Of a stretch of DNA of 64,000 bases, positions 44,817-59,440 are shown piece by piece; positions within the stretch are counted from its first letter, which is position 1, and each line of letters opens with the position of its first letter. Source of the stretch: Panulirus ornatus (lineage: Eukaryota; Arthropoda; Malacostraca; Decapoda; Palinuridae); the NCBI RefSeq assembly GCF_036320965.1, contig NC_092287.1, forward strand, positions 14,139,200-14,203,199, given 5' to 3'. The notes beneath the pieces were generated by a model that ran no database searches, was not told the origin of the DNA, and was given only the letters and a program-made list of their open reading frames with translations. The position numbers were made by a program, and so were the translations under genes.

Positions 44817-46802
44817 CTATCAGTAAATTTTAGGGAGAATAAAAAGATGTTCTGGAAGGAGGTAAATAGGGTGCGTAAGACAAGGGAGCAAATGGGAACT
44901 TCAGTGAAGGGCGCAAATGGGGAGGTGATAACAAGTAGTGGTGATGTGAGAAGGAGATGGAATGAGTATTTTGAAGGTTTGTTGAATGTGTCTGATGACA
45001 GAGTGGCAGATATAGGGTGTTTGGGTCGAGGTGGTGTGCAAAGTGAGAGGGTTAGGGAAAATGATTTGGTAAACAGAGAAGAGGTAGTAAAAGCTTTGCG
45101 GAAGATGAAAGCCGGCAAGGCAGCAGGTTTGGATGGTATTGCTGTGGAATTTATTAAAAAAGGGGGTGACTGTATTGTTGACTGGTTGGTAAGGTTATTT
45201 AATGTACGTATGACTCATGGTGAGGTGCCTGAGGATTGGCGGAATGCGTGCATAGTGCCATTGTACAAAGGCAAAGGGGATAAGAGTGAGTGCTCAAATT
45301 ACAGAGGTATAAGTTTGTTGAGTATTCCTGGTAAATTATATGGGAGGGTATTGATTGAGAGGGTGAAGGCATGTACAGAGCATCAGATTGGGGAAGAGCA
45401 GTGTGGTTTCAGAAGTGGTAGAGGATGTGTGGATCAGGTGTTTGCTTTGAAGAATGTATGTGAGAAATACTTAGAAAAGCAAATGGATTTGTATGTAGCA
45501 TTTATGGATCTGGAGAAGGCATATGATAGAGTTGATAGAGATGCTCTGTGGAAGGTATTAAGAATATATGGTGTGGGAGGCAAGTTGTTAGAAGCAGTGA
45601 AAAGTTTTTATCGAGGATGTAAGGCATGTGTACGTGTAGGAAGAGAGGAAAGTGATTGGTTCTCAGTGAATGTAGGTTTGCGGCAGGGGTGTGTGATGTC
45701 TCCATGGTTGTTTAATTTGTTTATGGATGGGGTTGTTAGGGAGGTAAATGCAAGAGTCTTGGAAAGAGGGGCAAGTATGAAGTCTGTTGGGGATGAGAGA
45801 GCTTGGGAAGTGAGTCAGTTGTTGTTCGCTGATGATACAGCGCTGGTGGCGGATTCATGTGAGAAACTGCAGAAGCTGGTGACGGAGTTTGGTAAAGTGT
45901 GTGGAAGAAGAAAGTTAAGAGTAAATGTGAATAAGAGCAAGGTTATTAGGTACAGTAGGGTTGAGGGTCAAGTCAATTGGGAGGTGAGTTTGAATGGTGA
46001 AAAACTGGAGGAAGTGAAGTGTTTTAGATATCTGGGAGTGGATCTGTCAGCGGATGGAACCATGGAAGCGGAAGTGGATCATAGGGTGGGGGAGGGGGCG
46101 AAAATTTTGGGAGCCTTGAAAAATGTGTGGAAGTCGAGAACATTATCCCGGAAAGCAAAAATGGGTATGTTTGAAGGAATAGTAGTTCCAACAATGTTGT
46201 ATGGTTGCGAGGCGTGGGCTATGGATAGAGTTGTGCGCAGGAGGATGGATGTGCTGGAAATGAGATGTTTGAGGACAATGTGTGGTGTGAGGTGGTTTGA
46301 TCGAGTAAGTAACGTAAGGGTAAGAGAGATGTGTGGAAATAAAAAGAGCGTGGTTGAGAGAGCAGAAGAGGGTGTTTTAAAATGGTTTGGGCACATGGAG
46401 AGAATGAGTGAGGAAAGATTGACCAAGAGGATATATGTGTCGGAGGTGGAGGGAACGAGGAGAAGAGGGAGACCAAATTGGAGGTGGAAAGATGGAGTGA
46501 AAAAGATTTTGTGTGATCGGGGCCTGAACATGCAGGAGGGTGAAAGGAGGGCAAGGAATAGAGTGAATTGGAGCGATGTGGTATACAGGGGTTGACGTGC
46601 TGTCAGTGGATTGAATCAAGGCATGTGAAGCGTCCGGGGTAAACCATGGAAAGCTGTGTAGGTATGTATATTTGTGTGTGTGGACGTGTGTATGTACATG
46701 TGTATGGGGGGGGGTTGGGCCATTTCTTTCGTCTGTTTCCTTGCGCTACCTCGCAAACGCGGGAGACAGCGACAAAGTATAAAAAAAAAAAAAAAAAAAA
46801 AA
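44816..46802 (+). mobile_element. LINE c19, 5'-truncated, young (short-UTR type)
   Basis: Starts just upstream of the RT (TATCAGTAAATTTTAGG) and is complete to the short UTR, conserved tail and about 20 nt of A. The RT frame is open throughout. It shares diagnostic residues with c21. Confidence 0.95.
44847..46595 (+). CDS. LINE reverse transcriptase, open but lacking the endonuclease (c19)
   Basis: 582 codons without interruption. The RT copies element RNA into DNA at a nicked target. Residues: [14 protein letters not shown] 90-103, [21 protein letters not shown] 132-152, [12 protein letters not shown] 183-194, motif [13 protein letters not shown] 216-227 (Asp 221), motif [14 protein letters not shown] 277-289, motif C FADD 327-330, thumb/E region KCFRYLGVDL 391-400, LYGCEAW 451-457, C-terminal [11 protein letters not shown] and [13 protein letters not shown] about 510-550. 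The ATG is the first in frame after (AT)n, so it is an arbitrary start created by truncation. Shares [14 protein letters not shown] and VDLSADG with c21, unlike other copies. No promoter is evident. Confidence 0.92.
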   Translation: MFWKEVNRVRKTREQMGTSVKGANGEVITSSGDVRRRWNEYFEGLLNVSDDRVADIGCLGRGGVQSERVRENDLVNREEVVKALRKMKAGKAAGLDGIAVEFIKKGGDCIVDWLVRLFNVRMTHGEVPEDWRNACIVPLYKGKGDKSECSNYRGISLLSIPGKLYGRVLIERVKACTEHQIGEEQCGFRSGRGCVDQVFALKNVCEKYLEKQMDLYVAFMDLEKAYDRVDRDALWKVLRIYGVGGKLLEAVKSFYRGCKACVRVGREESDWFSVNVGLRQGCVMSPWLFNLFMDGVVREVNARVLERGASMKSVGDERAWEVSQLLFADDTALVADSCEKLQKLVTEFGKVCGRRKLRVNVNKSKVIRYSRVEGQVNWEVSLNGEKLEEVKCFRYLGVDLSADGTMEAEVDHRVGEGAKILGALKNVWKSRTLSRKAKMGMFEGIVVPTMLYGCEAWAMDRVVRRRMDVLEMRCLRTMCGVRWFDRVSNVRVREMCGNKKSVVERAEEGVLKWFGHMERMSEERLTKRIYVSEVEGTRRRGRPNWRWKDGVKKILCDRGLNMQEGERRARNRVNWSDVVYRG

Positions 46803-46804
46803 TA

Positions 46805-47009
46805 TATGGACAATCACATGTTTACCAAATGGCGTCCTAGCTTCGTCTCTTCGATGTATATCAACTGACTCTTATATTTCTCTATTGTGTCTCCCTTGAT
46901 GATGTAATTATTACACGAAAGTGCACTTGGGAACCTATCGTGTTTCATTTTCCCCGTGGACTCATACGAATATCTTGATTAAGCGCAAACTTGTGATCCT
47001 TTCCAATAT

Positions 47010-47010
<1 letters not shown>
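46805..47010 (+). mobile_element. PLE P6, 3' UTR fragment
   Basis: About 200 bp of PLE 3' UTR (TTTACCAAATGGCGTCC to GATCCTTTCCAATAT), directly after the poly(A) of LINE c19. Faces the inverted P7 across (AT)n. Confidence 0.87.
46892..46932 (+). ncRNA. Hammerhead-like motif (P6)
   Basis: TCCC, TTGATGA, TGTAATTATTACAC, GAAA, GTGCACTT, GGGA. The G-to-A change in stem II converts a G-U wobble of the TGTGA/TTACA pairing into A-U, supporting that register. The first core base is T, so likely inactive. Confidence 0.55.

Positions 47011-47093
<83 letters not shown>
47011..47093. repeat. (AT)n microsatellite
   Basis: Separates the inverted PLE ends P6 (plus) and P7 (minus), making the centre of an imperfect palindrome. 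Confidence 0.97.
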
Positions 47094-47095
<2 letters not shown>

Positions 47096-47508
47096 ATATC
47101 CTATGAAACCACGGGGATAATGAAACACGATAAGTTTCCAAGTGCACTTTCGTGTAATGATCACATCATCAGGGGTGACACAAGAGAGAAATATAAGTCA
47201 GTTGATATACATCGAAGAGACGAAGCAAGGACGCCATTTGGTAAACATGTGATTCTCCAAGACATACAACGAGCGTTCATAAACTTATCATTTTACAAAT
47301 TTTATCAACAATAAAGTTATCTAATTTATATAGGCCATCACTAATATTAAGATTATGATTCTTTTTGTACTAAGTAATAGAAGATTCAGCGATATTTCTT
47401 GTGGTAATAGAGTTTAGAGTTAATGACTGAGATGTCATTACTCCAATCAATACAATGACCATAGTTTGGAACATGATTGAACAAAGCATTTGATTCTTGC
47501 CTTGTTCT

Positions 47509-47510
<2 letters not shown>
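47094..47510 (-). mobile_element. PLE P7, 3' end
   Basis: Minus-strand PLE from within the GIY-YIG C-terminal coding region ([20 protein letters not shown]) to the terminal CCTATGAAACCACGG block. Its internal break at 47,510 is at (AT)n. Confidence 0.87.
47136..47176 (-). ncRNA. Hammerhead-like motif (P7)
   Basis: Core CTGATGA and GAAA intact, stem III AG-TGCA-CT intact, but stem I has lost two pairs (CCC faces GGA). Stem II loop is TCA. Confidence 0.52.

Positions 47511-47587
<77 letters not shown>
47510..47587. repeat. (AT)n microsatellite
   Basis: Between the break of P7 and the T-run of LINE c20. Confidence 0.97.
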
Positions 47588-47604
<17 letters not shown>

Positions 47605-49073
47605 TTGCTTTGTCGCTGTCTCCGCGTTTGCGAGGTAGCGCAAGGAAACAGACGAAAGAAATGGCCCAACCCACCACCATACACATGTATATACATACGT
47701 CCACACACGCAAATATACATACCTACACAGCTTTCCATGGTTTACCCCAGACGCTTCACATGCCCTGATTCAATCCACTGACAGCACATCAACCCCGGTA
47801 TACCACATTGATCCAGTTCACTCTATTCCTTGATCTCCTTTCACCCTCCTGCATGTTCAGGCCCCGATCACACAAAATCTTCTTCACTCCATCTTTCCAC
47901 CTCCAATTTGGTCTCCCTCTTCTCCTCGTTCCCTCCACCTCCGACACATATATCCTCTTGGTCAATCTTTCCTCACTCATTCTCTCCATGTGCCCAAACC
48001 ATTTCAAAACACCCTCTTCTGCTCTCTCAACCACGCTCTTTTTATTTCCACACATCTCTCTTACCCTTACGTTACTTACTCGATCAAACCACCTCACACC
48101 ACACATTGTCCTCAAACATCTCATTTCCAGCACATCCATCCTCCTGCGCACCACTCTATCCATAGCCCACGCCTCGCAACCATACAACATTGTTGGAACC
48201 ACTATTCCTTCAAACATACCCATTTTTGCTTTCCGAGATAATGTTCTCGACTTCCACACATTCTTCAAGCCTCCCAGAATTTTCGCCCCCTCCCCCACCC
48301 TATGATCCACTTCCGCTTCCATGGTTCCATCCACTGCCAGATCCACTCCCAGATATCTAAAACACTTTACTTCCTCCAGTTTTTCTCCATTCAAACTCAC
48401 CTCCCAATTGACTTGACCCTCAACCCTACTGTACCTAATAACCTTGCTCTTATTCACATTTACTCTTAACTTTCTTCTTTCACACACTTTACCAAACTCA
48501 GTCACCAGCTTCTGCAGTTTCTCACATGAATCAGCCACCAGCGCTGTATCATCAGCGAACAACAACTGACTCACTTCCCAAGCTCTCTCATCCCCAACAG
48601 ACTTCATACTTGCCCCTCTTTCCAAGACTCTTGCATTCACCTCCCTAACAACTCCATCCATAAACAAATTAAACAACCATGGAGACATCACACACCCCTG
48701 CCGCAAACCTACATTCACTGAGAACCAATCACTTTCCTCTCTTCCTACACGTACACATGCCTTACATCCTCGATAAAAACTTTTCACTGCTTCTAACAAC
48801 TTTCCTCCCACACCATATATTCTTAATACCTTCCACAGAGCATCTCTATCAACTCTATCATATGCCTTCTCCAGATCCATGAATGCTACATACAAATCCA
48901 TTTGCTTTTCTAAGTATTTCTCACATACATTCTTCAAAGCAAACACCTGATCCACACATCCTCTACCACTTCTGAAACCACACTGCTCTTCCCCAATCTG
49001 ATGCTCTGTACATGCCTTCACCCTCTCAATCAATACCCTCCCATATAATTTACCAGGAATACTCAACAAACTC

Positions 49074-49076
<3 letters not shown>
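47588..49076 (-). mobile_element. LINE c20, 5'-truncated, young (short-UTR type)
   Basis: T-run, conserved tail, short UTR and an open RT C-terminal two-thirds; truncated at the LLSIPGKLYG block by (AT)n. Head-to-head with c21 across a 31-bp AT tract. Confidence 0.95.

Positions 49077-49081
<5 letters not shown>
47789..49081 (-). CDS. Open LINE RT fragment, motif 2 onward (c20)
   Basis: About 430 codons uninterrupted from [17 protein letters not shown] to VVYRG. The first three residues come from the AT tract. Complete motifs A ([15 protein letters not shown]), B ([13 protein letters not shown]), C ([11 protein letters not shown]), E region and C-terminus ([17 protein letters not shown]). 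It reads LGVDLAVDGTM and RVNWINVVYRG where others have LAADG and NWSDV. Without the N-terminal RT fingers and the endonuclease it is not expected to be autonomous. Confidence 0.9.

Positions 49082-49107
<26 letters not shown>
49077..49107. repeat. (AT)n microsatellite
   Basis: Only about 31 bp, between the truncated 5' ends of c20 (minus) and c21 (plus). Confidence 0.97.
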
Positions 49108-49155
49108 GGGAGCGGGGGGCCGGAAATCCTCCCCTCCTTGTATTAACTTTCTAAA

Positions 49156-49911
49156 ATGGGAAACAGAAGAAGGAGTCACGCGGGGAGTGCTCATCCTCCT
49201 CGAAGGCTCAGAGTGGGGTGCCTAAATGTGTGTGGATGTAACCAAGATGTGAAAAAAGGAGAGATAGGTAGTATGTTTGAGGAAAGGAACCTGGATGTTT
49301 TGGCTCTGAGTGAAACGAAGCTCAAGGGTAAAGGGGAAGAGTGGTTTGGAAATGTCTGGGGAGTGAAGTCAGGGGTTAGTGAGAGGACAAGAGCAAGGGA
49401 AGGAGTAGCAATACTCCTGAAACAGGAGTTGTGGGAGTATGTGATAGAATGTAAGAAAGTAAATTCTCGATTAATATGGGTAAAATTGAAAGTTGATGGA
49501 GAGAGGTGGGTGATTATTGGTGCATATGCACCTGGGCATGAGAAGAAAGATCATGAGAGGCAAGTGTTTTGGGAGCAGCTAAATGAGTGTGTTAGCGGTT
49601 TTGATGCACGAGACCGGGTTATAGTGATGGGTGATTTGAATGCAAAGGTGAGTAATGTGGCAGTTGAGGGAATAATTGGTATGCATGGGGTGTTCAGTGT
49701 TGTAAATGGAAATGGTGAAGAGCTTGTAGATTTATGTGCTGAAAAAGGACTGATGATTGGGAATACCTGGTTTAAAAAGCGAGATATACATAAGTATACT
49801 TATGTAAGTAGGAGAGATGGCCAGAGAGCGTTATTGGATTACGTGTTAATTGACAGGCGTGCGAAAGAGAGACTTTCGGATGTCAATGTGCTGAGAGGTG
49901 CAACTGTCTGA
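49156..49911 (+). CDS. LINE EEP (AP-like) endonuclease domain (c21)
   Basis: 251 codons up to a frameshift. This domain nicks target DNA to prime reverse transcription. Visible motifs of the exonuclease-endonuclease-phosphatase fold: LNVCG (Asn 24), LALSETKL (Glu 53), IGAYAPG (Tyr 124), [11 protein letters not shown] (Asp 160, Asn 162), NTWFKKRD, and [12 protein letters not shown] (Asp 228). The final SDH motif lies just past the break. The ATG at 49,156 is chosen because no in-frame Met precedes the first endonuclease motif. An 8-bp deletion (GAGGGATG relative to c12 and c26) at about 49,907 shifts the frame; a short out-of-phase ending follows. Confidence 0.93.
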   Translation: MGNRRRSHAGSAHPPRRLRVGCLNVCGCNQDVKKGEIGSMFEERNLDVLALSETKLKGKGEEWFGNVWGVKSGVSERTRAREGVAILLKQELWEYVIECKKVNSRLIWVKLKVDGERWVIIGAYAPGHEKKDHERQVFWEQLNECVSGFDARDRVIVMGDLNAKVSNVAVEGIIGMHGVFSVVNGNGEELVDLCAEKGLMIGNTWFKKRDIHKYTYVSRRDGQRALLDYVLIDRRAKERLSDVNVLRGATV

Positions 49912-52144
49912 TCATTATCTTGTGGAGGCTAAGGTGAAGATTAGTATGGGTTTTCAGAAAAGAAGAGTGAATGTTGGGGTGAAGAAGGTGGTGAGAGTAA
50001 GTGAGCTTGGGAAGGAGACCTGTGTGAAGAAGTATCTGGAGAGACTGTGTACAGAATGGAAAAAGGTGAGAACAATGGAAGTAAGGGGAGTGGGGGAGGA
50101 ATGGGATGTATTTAGGGAATCAGTGATGGATTGCGCAAAAGATGCTTGTGGCATGAGAAGAGTGGGAGGTGGGCTGTTTAGAAAGGGTAGTGAGTGGTGG
50201 GATGAAGAAGTAAGAGTATTAGTGAAAGAGAAGAGAGAGGCATTTGGACGATTTTTGCAGGGAGAAATTGCAATTGAGTGGGAGAAGTATAAAAGAAAGA
50301 GACAGGAGGTCAAGAGAAAGGTGCAAGAGGTGAAAAAAAGGGCAAATGAGAGTTGGGGTGAGAGACTATCAGTAAATTTTAGGGAGAATAAAAAGATGTT
50401 CTGGAAGGATTTAAATAGGGTGCGTAAGACAAGGGAGCAAATGGGAACTTCAGTGAAGGGCGTAAATGGGGAGGTGATAACAAGTAGTGGTGATGTGAGA
50501 AGGAGATGGAAAGAGTATTTTGAAGGTTTGTTGAATGTGTCTGATGACAGAGTGGCAGATATAGGGTGTTTGGGTCGAGGTGGTGTGCAAAGTGAGAGGG
50601 TTAGGGAAAATGATTTGGTAAACAGAGAAGAGGTAGTAAAAGCTTTGCGGAAGATGAAAGCCGGCAAGGCAGCAGGTTTGGATGGTATTGCAGTGGAATT
50701 TATTAAAAAAGGGGGTGACTGTATTGTTGACTGGTTGGTAAGGTTATTTAATGTATGTATGACTCATGGCGAGGTGCCTGAGGATTGGCGGAATGCGTGT
50801 ATAGTGCCATTGTACAAAGGCAAAGGGGATAAGAGTGAGTGCTCAAATTACAGAGGTATAAGTTTGTTGAGTATTCCTGGTAAATTATATGGTAGGGTAT
50901 TGATTGAGAGGGTGAAGGCATGTACAGAGCATCAGATTGGGGAAGAGCAGTGTGGTTTCAGAAGTGGTAGAGGATGTGTGGATCAGTTGTTTGCTTTGAA
51001 GAATGTATGTGAGAAATACTTAGAAAAGCAAATGGATTTGTATGTAGCATTTATGGATCTGGAGAAGGCATATGATAGAGTTGATAGAGATGCTCTGTTG
51101 AAGGTATTAAGAATATATGGTGTGGGAGGCAAGTTGTTAGAAGCAGTGAAAAGTTTTTATCGAGGATGTAAGGCATGTGTACGTGTAGGAAGAGAGGAAA
51201 GTGATTGGTTCTCAGTGAATGTAGGTTTGCGGCAGGGGTGTGTGATGTCTCCATGGTTGTTTAATTTGTTTATGGATGGGGTTGTTAGGGAGGTAAATGC
51301 AAGAGTCTTGGAAAGAGGGGCAAGTATGAAGTCTGTTGGGGATGAGAGAGCTTGGGAAGTGAGTCAGTTGTTGTTCGCTGATGATACAGCGCTGGTGGCG
51401 GATTCATGTGAGAAACTGCAGAAGCTGGTGACGGAGTTTGGTAAAGTGTGTGGAAGAGGAAAGTTAAGAGTAAATGTGAATAAGAGCAAGGTTATTAGGT
51501 ACAGTAGGGTTGAGGGTCAAGTCAATTGGGAGGTGAGTTTGAATGGAGAAAAACTGGAGGAAGTGAAGTGTTTTAGATATCTGGGAGTGGATCTGTCAGC
51601 GGATGGAACCATGGAAGCGGAAGTGGATCATAGGGTGGGGGAGGGGGCGAAAATTTTGGGAGCCTTGAAAAATGTGTGGAAGTCGAGAACATTATCCCGG
51701 AAAGCAAAAATGGGTATGTTTGAAGGAATAGTGGTTCCAACAATTTTGTATGGTTGCGAGGCGTGGGCTATGGATAGAGTGGTGCGCAGGAGGATGGATG
51801 TGCTGGAAATGAGATGTTTGAGGACAATGTGTGGTGTGAGGTGGTTTGATCGAGTAAGTAACGTAAGGGTAAGAGAGATGTGTGGAAATAAAAAGAGCGT
51901 GGTTGAGAGAGCAGAAGAGGGTGTTTTGAAATGGTTTGGGCACATGGAGAGAATGAGTGAGGAAAGATTGACCAAGAGGATATATGTGTCGGAGGTGGAG
52001 GGAACGAGGAGAAGAGGGAGACCAAATTGGAGGTGGAAAGATGGAGTGAAAAGGATTTTGTGTGATCGGGGCCTGAACATGCAGGAGGGTGAAAGGAGGG
52101 CAAGGAATAGAGTGAATTGGAGCGATGTGGTATACAGGGGTTGA
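49907..52144 (+). CDS. LINE reverse transcriptase and C-terminal region (c21)
   Basis: About 745 codons open, beginning at the [11 protein letters not shown] motif that completes the endonuclease, then a basic linker ([11 protein letters not shown] to [12 protein letters not shown]), RT motifs [26 protein letters not shown], motif [14 protein letters not shown], motif [14 protein letters not shown], motif C FADD, KCFRYLGVDLSADG, ILYGCEAW and the Arg/Trp-rich [15 protein letters not shown]. It has no ATG of its own; it is the continuation of the endonuclease frame after the 8-bp deletion, so the polyprotein is about 1,000 residues in the family. Size and order fit RTE-like elements. Ends at a TGA that replaces the CGA of older copies. 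Confidence 0.93.
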   Translation, partial: SDHYLVEAKVKISMGFQKRRVNVGVKKVVRVSELGKETCVKKYLERLCTEWKKVRTMEVRGVGEEWDVFRESVMDCAKDACGMRRVGGGLFRKGSEWWDEEVRVLVKEKREAFGRFLQGEIAIEWEKYKRKRQEVKRKVQEVKKRANESWGERLSVNFRENKKMFWKDLNRVRKTREQMGTSVKGVNGEVITSSGDVRRRWKEYFEGLLNVSDDRVADIGCLGRGGVQSERVRENDLVNREEVVKALRKMKAGKAAGLDGIAVEFIKKGGDCIVDWLVRLFNVCMTHGEVPEDWRNACIVPLYKGKGDKSECSNYRGISLLSIPGKLYGRVLIERVKACTEHQIGEEQCGFRSGRGCVDQLFALKNVCEKYLEKQMDLYVAFMDLEKAYDRVDRDALLKVLRIYGVGGKLLEAVKSFYRGCKACVRVGREESDWFSVNVGLRQGCVMSPWLFNLFMDGVVREVNARVLERGASMKSVGDERAWEVSQLLFADDTALVADSCEKLQKLVTEFGKVCGRGKLRVNVNKSKVIRYSRVEGQVNWEVSLNGEKLEEVKCFRYLGVDLSADGTMEAEVDHRVGEGAKILGALKNVWKSRTLSRKAKMGMFEGIVVPTILYGCEAWAMDRVVRRRMDVLEMRCLRTMCGVRWFDRVSNVRVREMCGNKKSVVERAEEGVLKWFGHMERMSEERLTKRIYVSEVEGTRRRGRPNWRWKDGVKRILCDRGLNMQEGERRARNRVNWSDVVYRG

Positions 52145-52328
52145 CCTGCTGTCAGTGGATTGAATCAAGGCATGTGAAGCGTCCGGGGTAAACCAAGGAA
52201 AGCTGTGTAGGTATGTATATTTGCGTGTGTGGACGTGTGTATGTACATGTGTATGGGGGGGGCTGGGCCATTTCTTTCGTCTGTTTCCTTGCGCTACCTC
52301 GCAAACGCGGGAGACAGCGACAAAGTAT

Positions 52329-52441
<113 letters not shown>

Positions 52442-52487
52442 TGAACATAGAATTATATACGTCACTATATCTAGAGTTATTAATCTT

Positions 52488-53867
<1,380 letters not shown>

Positions 53868-54272
53868 AAACTATGATCATTGTATTGACTGGAGTAATGC
53901 CATATTAGTTATTAACTCTAACTCTATTACCACGAGAAATATCATTGAATCTTCTATTACTAAATACACAAAGAATTATAATCTTAATATTAGTGATGAT
54001 CTATAGAAATTAGATAACTTTATTGTTCATAAAATTTGTAAAATGATAAGTGTATCAACGCTCGTTGTATGTCTTGGAAAATCGCATGTTTACCAAATGG
54101 CGTCCCAGCTTCGTCTCTTCGATGGTTATCAAATGACTTATATTTCTCTCTTGTGTCACCCCTAATGATGTAATTATTACACGAAAATGCACTAGGGAAC
54201 TTATCGTGTTTCATTTTCCCCGTGGACTCATAGGAATATCTTGATCACGCGCAAAATTTTGATCCTTTCCAA
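53868..54272 (+). mobile_element. PLE P9, 3' end
   Basis: Plus strand from the NYDHCIDWSNAI region of the GIY-YIG C-terminus to the terminal GATCACGCGCAAAATTTTG block. It is followed by an 8-10 bp AT stretch and LINE c23. Confidence 0.87.
54158..54198 (+). ncRNA. Hammerhead-like motif, core mutated (P9)
   Basis: ACCC, CTAATGA, TGTAATTATTACAC, GAAA, ATGCACTA, GGGA. The essential core G is A (CTAATGA) and the second pair of stem III is lost, so this copy should be inactive. Confidence 0.5.
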
Positions 54273-54282
54273 CATATATATA

Positions 54283-55919
54283 TCATTATCTTGTGGAGGC
54301 GAAGGTGAAGATTTGTAGGGGTTTTCAGAAAAGAAGAGAGAATGTTGGGGTGAACAGAGTGGTGAGAGTATGTGAGCTTGGGAAGGAGACTTGTGTGAGA
54401 AAGTACCAGGAGAGACTGAGTACAGAATGGAAAAGGTGAGAACAAAGGAGGTAAGGGGAGTGGGGAAGTAATGGGATCTATTTAGGGAAGCAGTGATGGC
54501 TTGCGCAAAAGATGCTTGTGGCATGAGAAGCATGGGAGGTGGGTTGATTAGAAAGGGTAGTGAGTGGTGGGATGAAGAAGTAATATTATTAGTGAAAGAG
54601 AAGAGAGAGGCATTTGGACGATTTTTGCAGGAAAAAAATGCAAATGAGTGAGAGATGTATAAAAGAAAGAGGCAGGAGGTCAAGAGAAAGGTGCAAGAGG
54701 TGAAAAAGACGGCAAATGAGAATTGGGGTGAGAGAGTATCATTATATCTTAGGGAGAATAAAAAGATGTTTTGGAAGGAGGTAAATAAAGTTCGTAGGAC
54801 AAGGGAGCAAATGGGAACTTCAGTGAAGGGGGCTAATGGGGAGGTGACAACAAGGAGTGGTGATGTGAGAAGGAGATGGAGTGAGTATTTTGAAGGTTTG
54901 TTGAATGTGTTTGATGATAGAGTGGTAGATATAGGGTGTTTTGGTCGAGTTGTTGTGCAAAGTGAGAGGAAAATGATTTGGTAAATAGAGAAGATGTAGT
55001 AAAAGCTTTACGGAAGATAAAGCCGGCAAGGCAGGAGGTTTGGATGGTATTGCAGTGGAATTTATAAGAAAAAGGGGGTGACTGTGATGTTGACCGGTTG
55101 GTAAGGTTATTTAATGTATGTATGATTCATGATGAGGTGCCTGAGGATTGGCGGAATGCTTGCATAGTGCCATTGTACAAAGGCAAAGTGGATAAGAGTG
55201 AGTGCTCAAATTACGGAGGTATAAGTTTGTTGAATATTCCTGGTAAATTATATGGGAGGGTATTGATTGAGAGGGTGAAGGCATGTACAGAGCATCAGAT
55301 TGGGGAAGAGCAATGTGGTTTCAAAAGTGGTAGGGGATGTGTGGATCAGGTGTTTGTTTTGAAGAATGTATGTGAGAATTACTTGGAATAGCAAATAGAT
55401 TTGTATGTAGCATTTATGGATCTGGAGAAGGCATATGATAGGGTTTATAGAGATGCTCTGTGGAAGGTATTAAGAATATATGGTGTGTGAGGCAAGTTGT
55501 TAGAAGTAGTGAAAAGTTTTTATCGAGGATGTAAGGCATGTGTACGTGTAGGAAGTGAGGAAAGTGATTGGTTCTCAGGGAATGTAGGTTTGCGGCAGGG
55601 GTGTGTGATGTCTCCATGGCTGTTTAATTTGTTTATGGATGGGGTTGTTAGGGAGGTGAATGCAAGAGTTTTGGAAAGAGGGGCAAATATGCAGTCTGTT
55701 GTGGATGAAAGAGCTTGGGAAGTGAGTCAGTTGTTATTGTTCGCTGATGATACAGCGCTGTTGGCTGATTCATGTGAGAGACTGCAGAAGCTGGTGACTG
55801 AGTTTGGTAAAGTGTGTGAAAGAAGAAAGTTAAGAGTAAATGTGAATAGGAGCAAGGTTATTAGGTACAGTAGGGTTGAGGATCAAGACAATTGGGAGGT
55901 AAGTTTGAATGGAGAAAAA
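54283..55919 (+). mobile_element. LINE c23, interrupted by the assembly gap
   Basis: Plus strand from the SDH end of the endonuclease (ATCATTATCTTGTGGAGG) through most of the RT. It stops in the SLNGEK segment at a run of 100 N. Long-UTR-type divergence. Confidence 0.9.
54290..55919 (+). pseudogene. LINE RT with several breaks (c23)
   Basis: Breaks: a one-base loss near 54,436 (GGAAAAGG), stop at 54,650 (GAGTGAGAG), a 6-base loss near 54,970, frameshifts near 55,015-55,075, a TAG at 55,388-55,390 (EYLE-stop-QID) and TGA at 55,488. Motif B ([13 protein letters not shown]) is intact; a 3-base insertion adds a Leu before motif C ([14 protein letters not shown]). Confidence 0.87.
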
Positions 55920-56019
55920 NNNNNNNNNNNNNNNNNNNNNNNNNNNNNNNNNNNNNNNNNNNNNNNNNNNNNNNNNNNNNNNNNNNNNNNNNNNNNNNNN
56001 NNNNNNNNNNNNNNNNNNN
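55920..56019. other. Assembly gap, 100 N
   Basis: Exactly 100 N, the conventional size for a gap of unknown length. Left flank is LINE RT on the plus strand, right flank LINE endonuclease on the minus strand. Confidence 0.99.
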
Positions 56020-58914
<2,895 letters not shown>

Positions 58915-59440
58915 TCCCGACGCCTTGAGCACGACGGCGCGACCCTTGAGCATGACGGTACGAGCCTTATGTATGAGGGTAGTGTTACAGTGTGACAGTG
59001 TGTTAGCATGATTCTTCAGCACGACGGTACCACCCTTGAGTATGACGTTACGAACCTTAAGAATCTTAAGTCTGAGGGTGCGACGCTGAAGTGTGGCAGC
59101 ACGATTCCTGAGCACGACGGTACAATCCTTGAGCACGACGGTACAATCCTTGAGCACGACGGTACAACCCTTGAACACGACGATGCGATCCTTGAGCACC
59201 ACGTTACGGCCCTATAGTGTGACACTGTGCTCCTCGAATTTGACGGAACGACTCTTGAATGCGACAGTATAACGGTACGATCCTTGGATATGATAGTCCA
59301 ATCCTTGAGTATGACGGTACGATCCCTGGGTATGACGTTACGATCCTAGGGTATGACGGAACGACCCTTGGTTATGACGGAACGATCCTTGGGTATACCA
59401 GAACGATCCTTGATTATGACGGTACGACTCCTTGAGTCAG
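58915..59440 (+). repeat. Dispersed 21-bp minisatellite, locus 3 (best preserved)
   Basis: About 25 units by eye of CTTGAGCACGACGGTACGAC/CAATC type. Three consecutive near-perfect units lie around 59,105-59,175; variants with GGGTATGACGGAACGATC dominate after 59,270. Confidence 0.85.

Noticed and set aside
44847..46595. Calling the 582-codon RT frame a host gene
   Set aside because: It is a 5'-truncated LINE with a poly(A) tail, and near-identical copies occur several times in this window.
51628..52103. Antisense ORFs of about 111, 150 and 158 codons opposite the RT C-terminus, present in most LINE copies
   Set aside because: They recur only because the C-poor sense strand lacks the triplets that give antisense stops. 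They are Ser/His/Pro/Thr-rich mirrors of the RT and carry no motif; three overlapping frames are open at once.
58915..59440. CRISPR-like array
   Set aside because: Units are head-to-tail without unique spacers, and the genome is eukaryotic.
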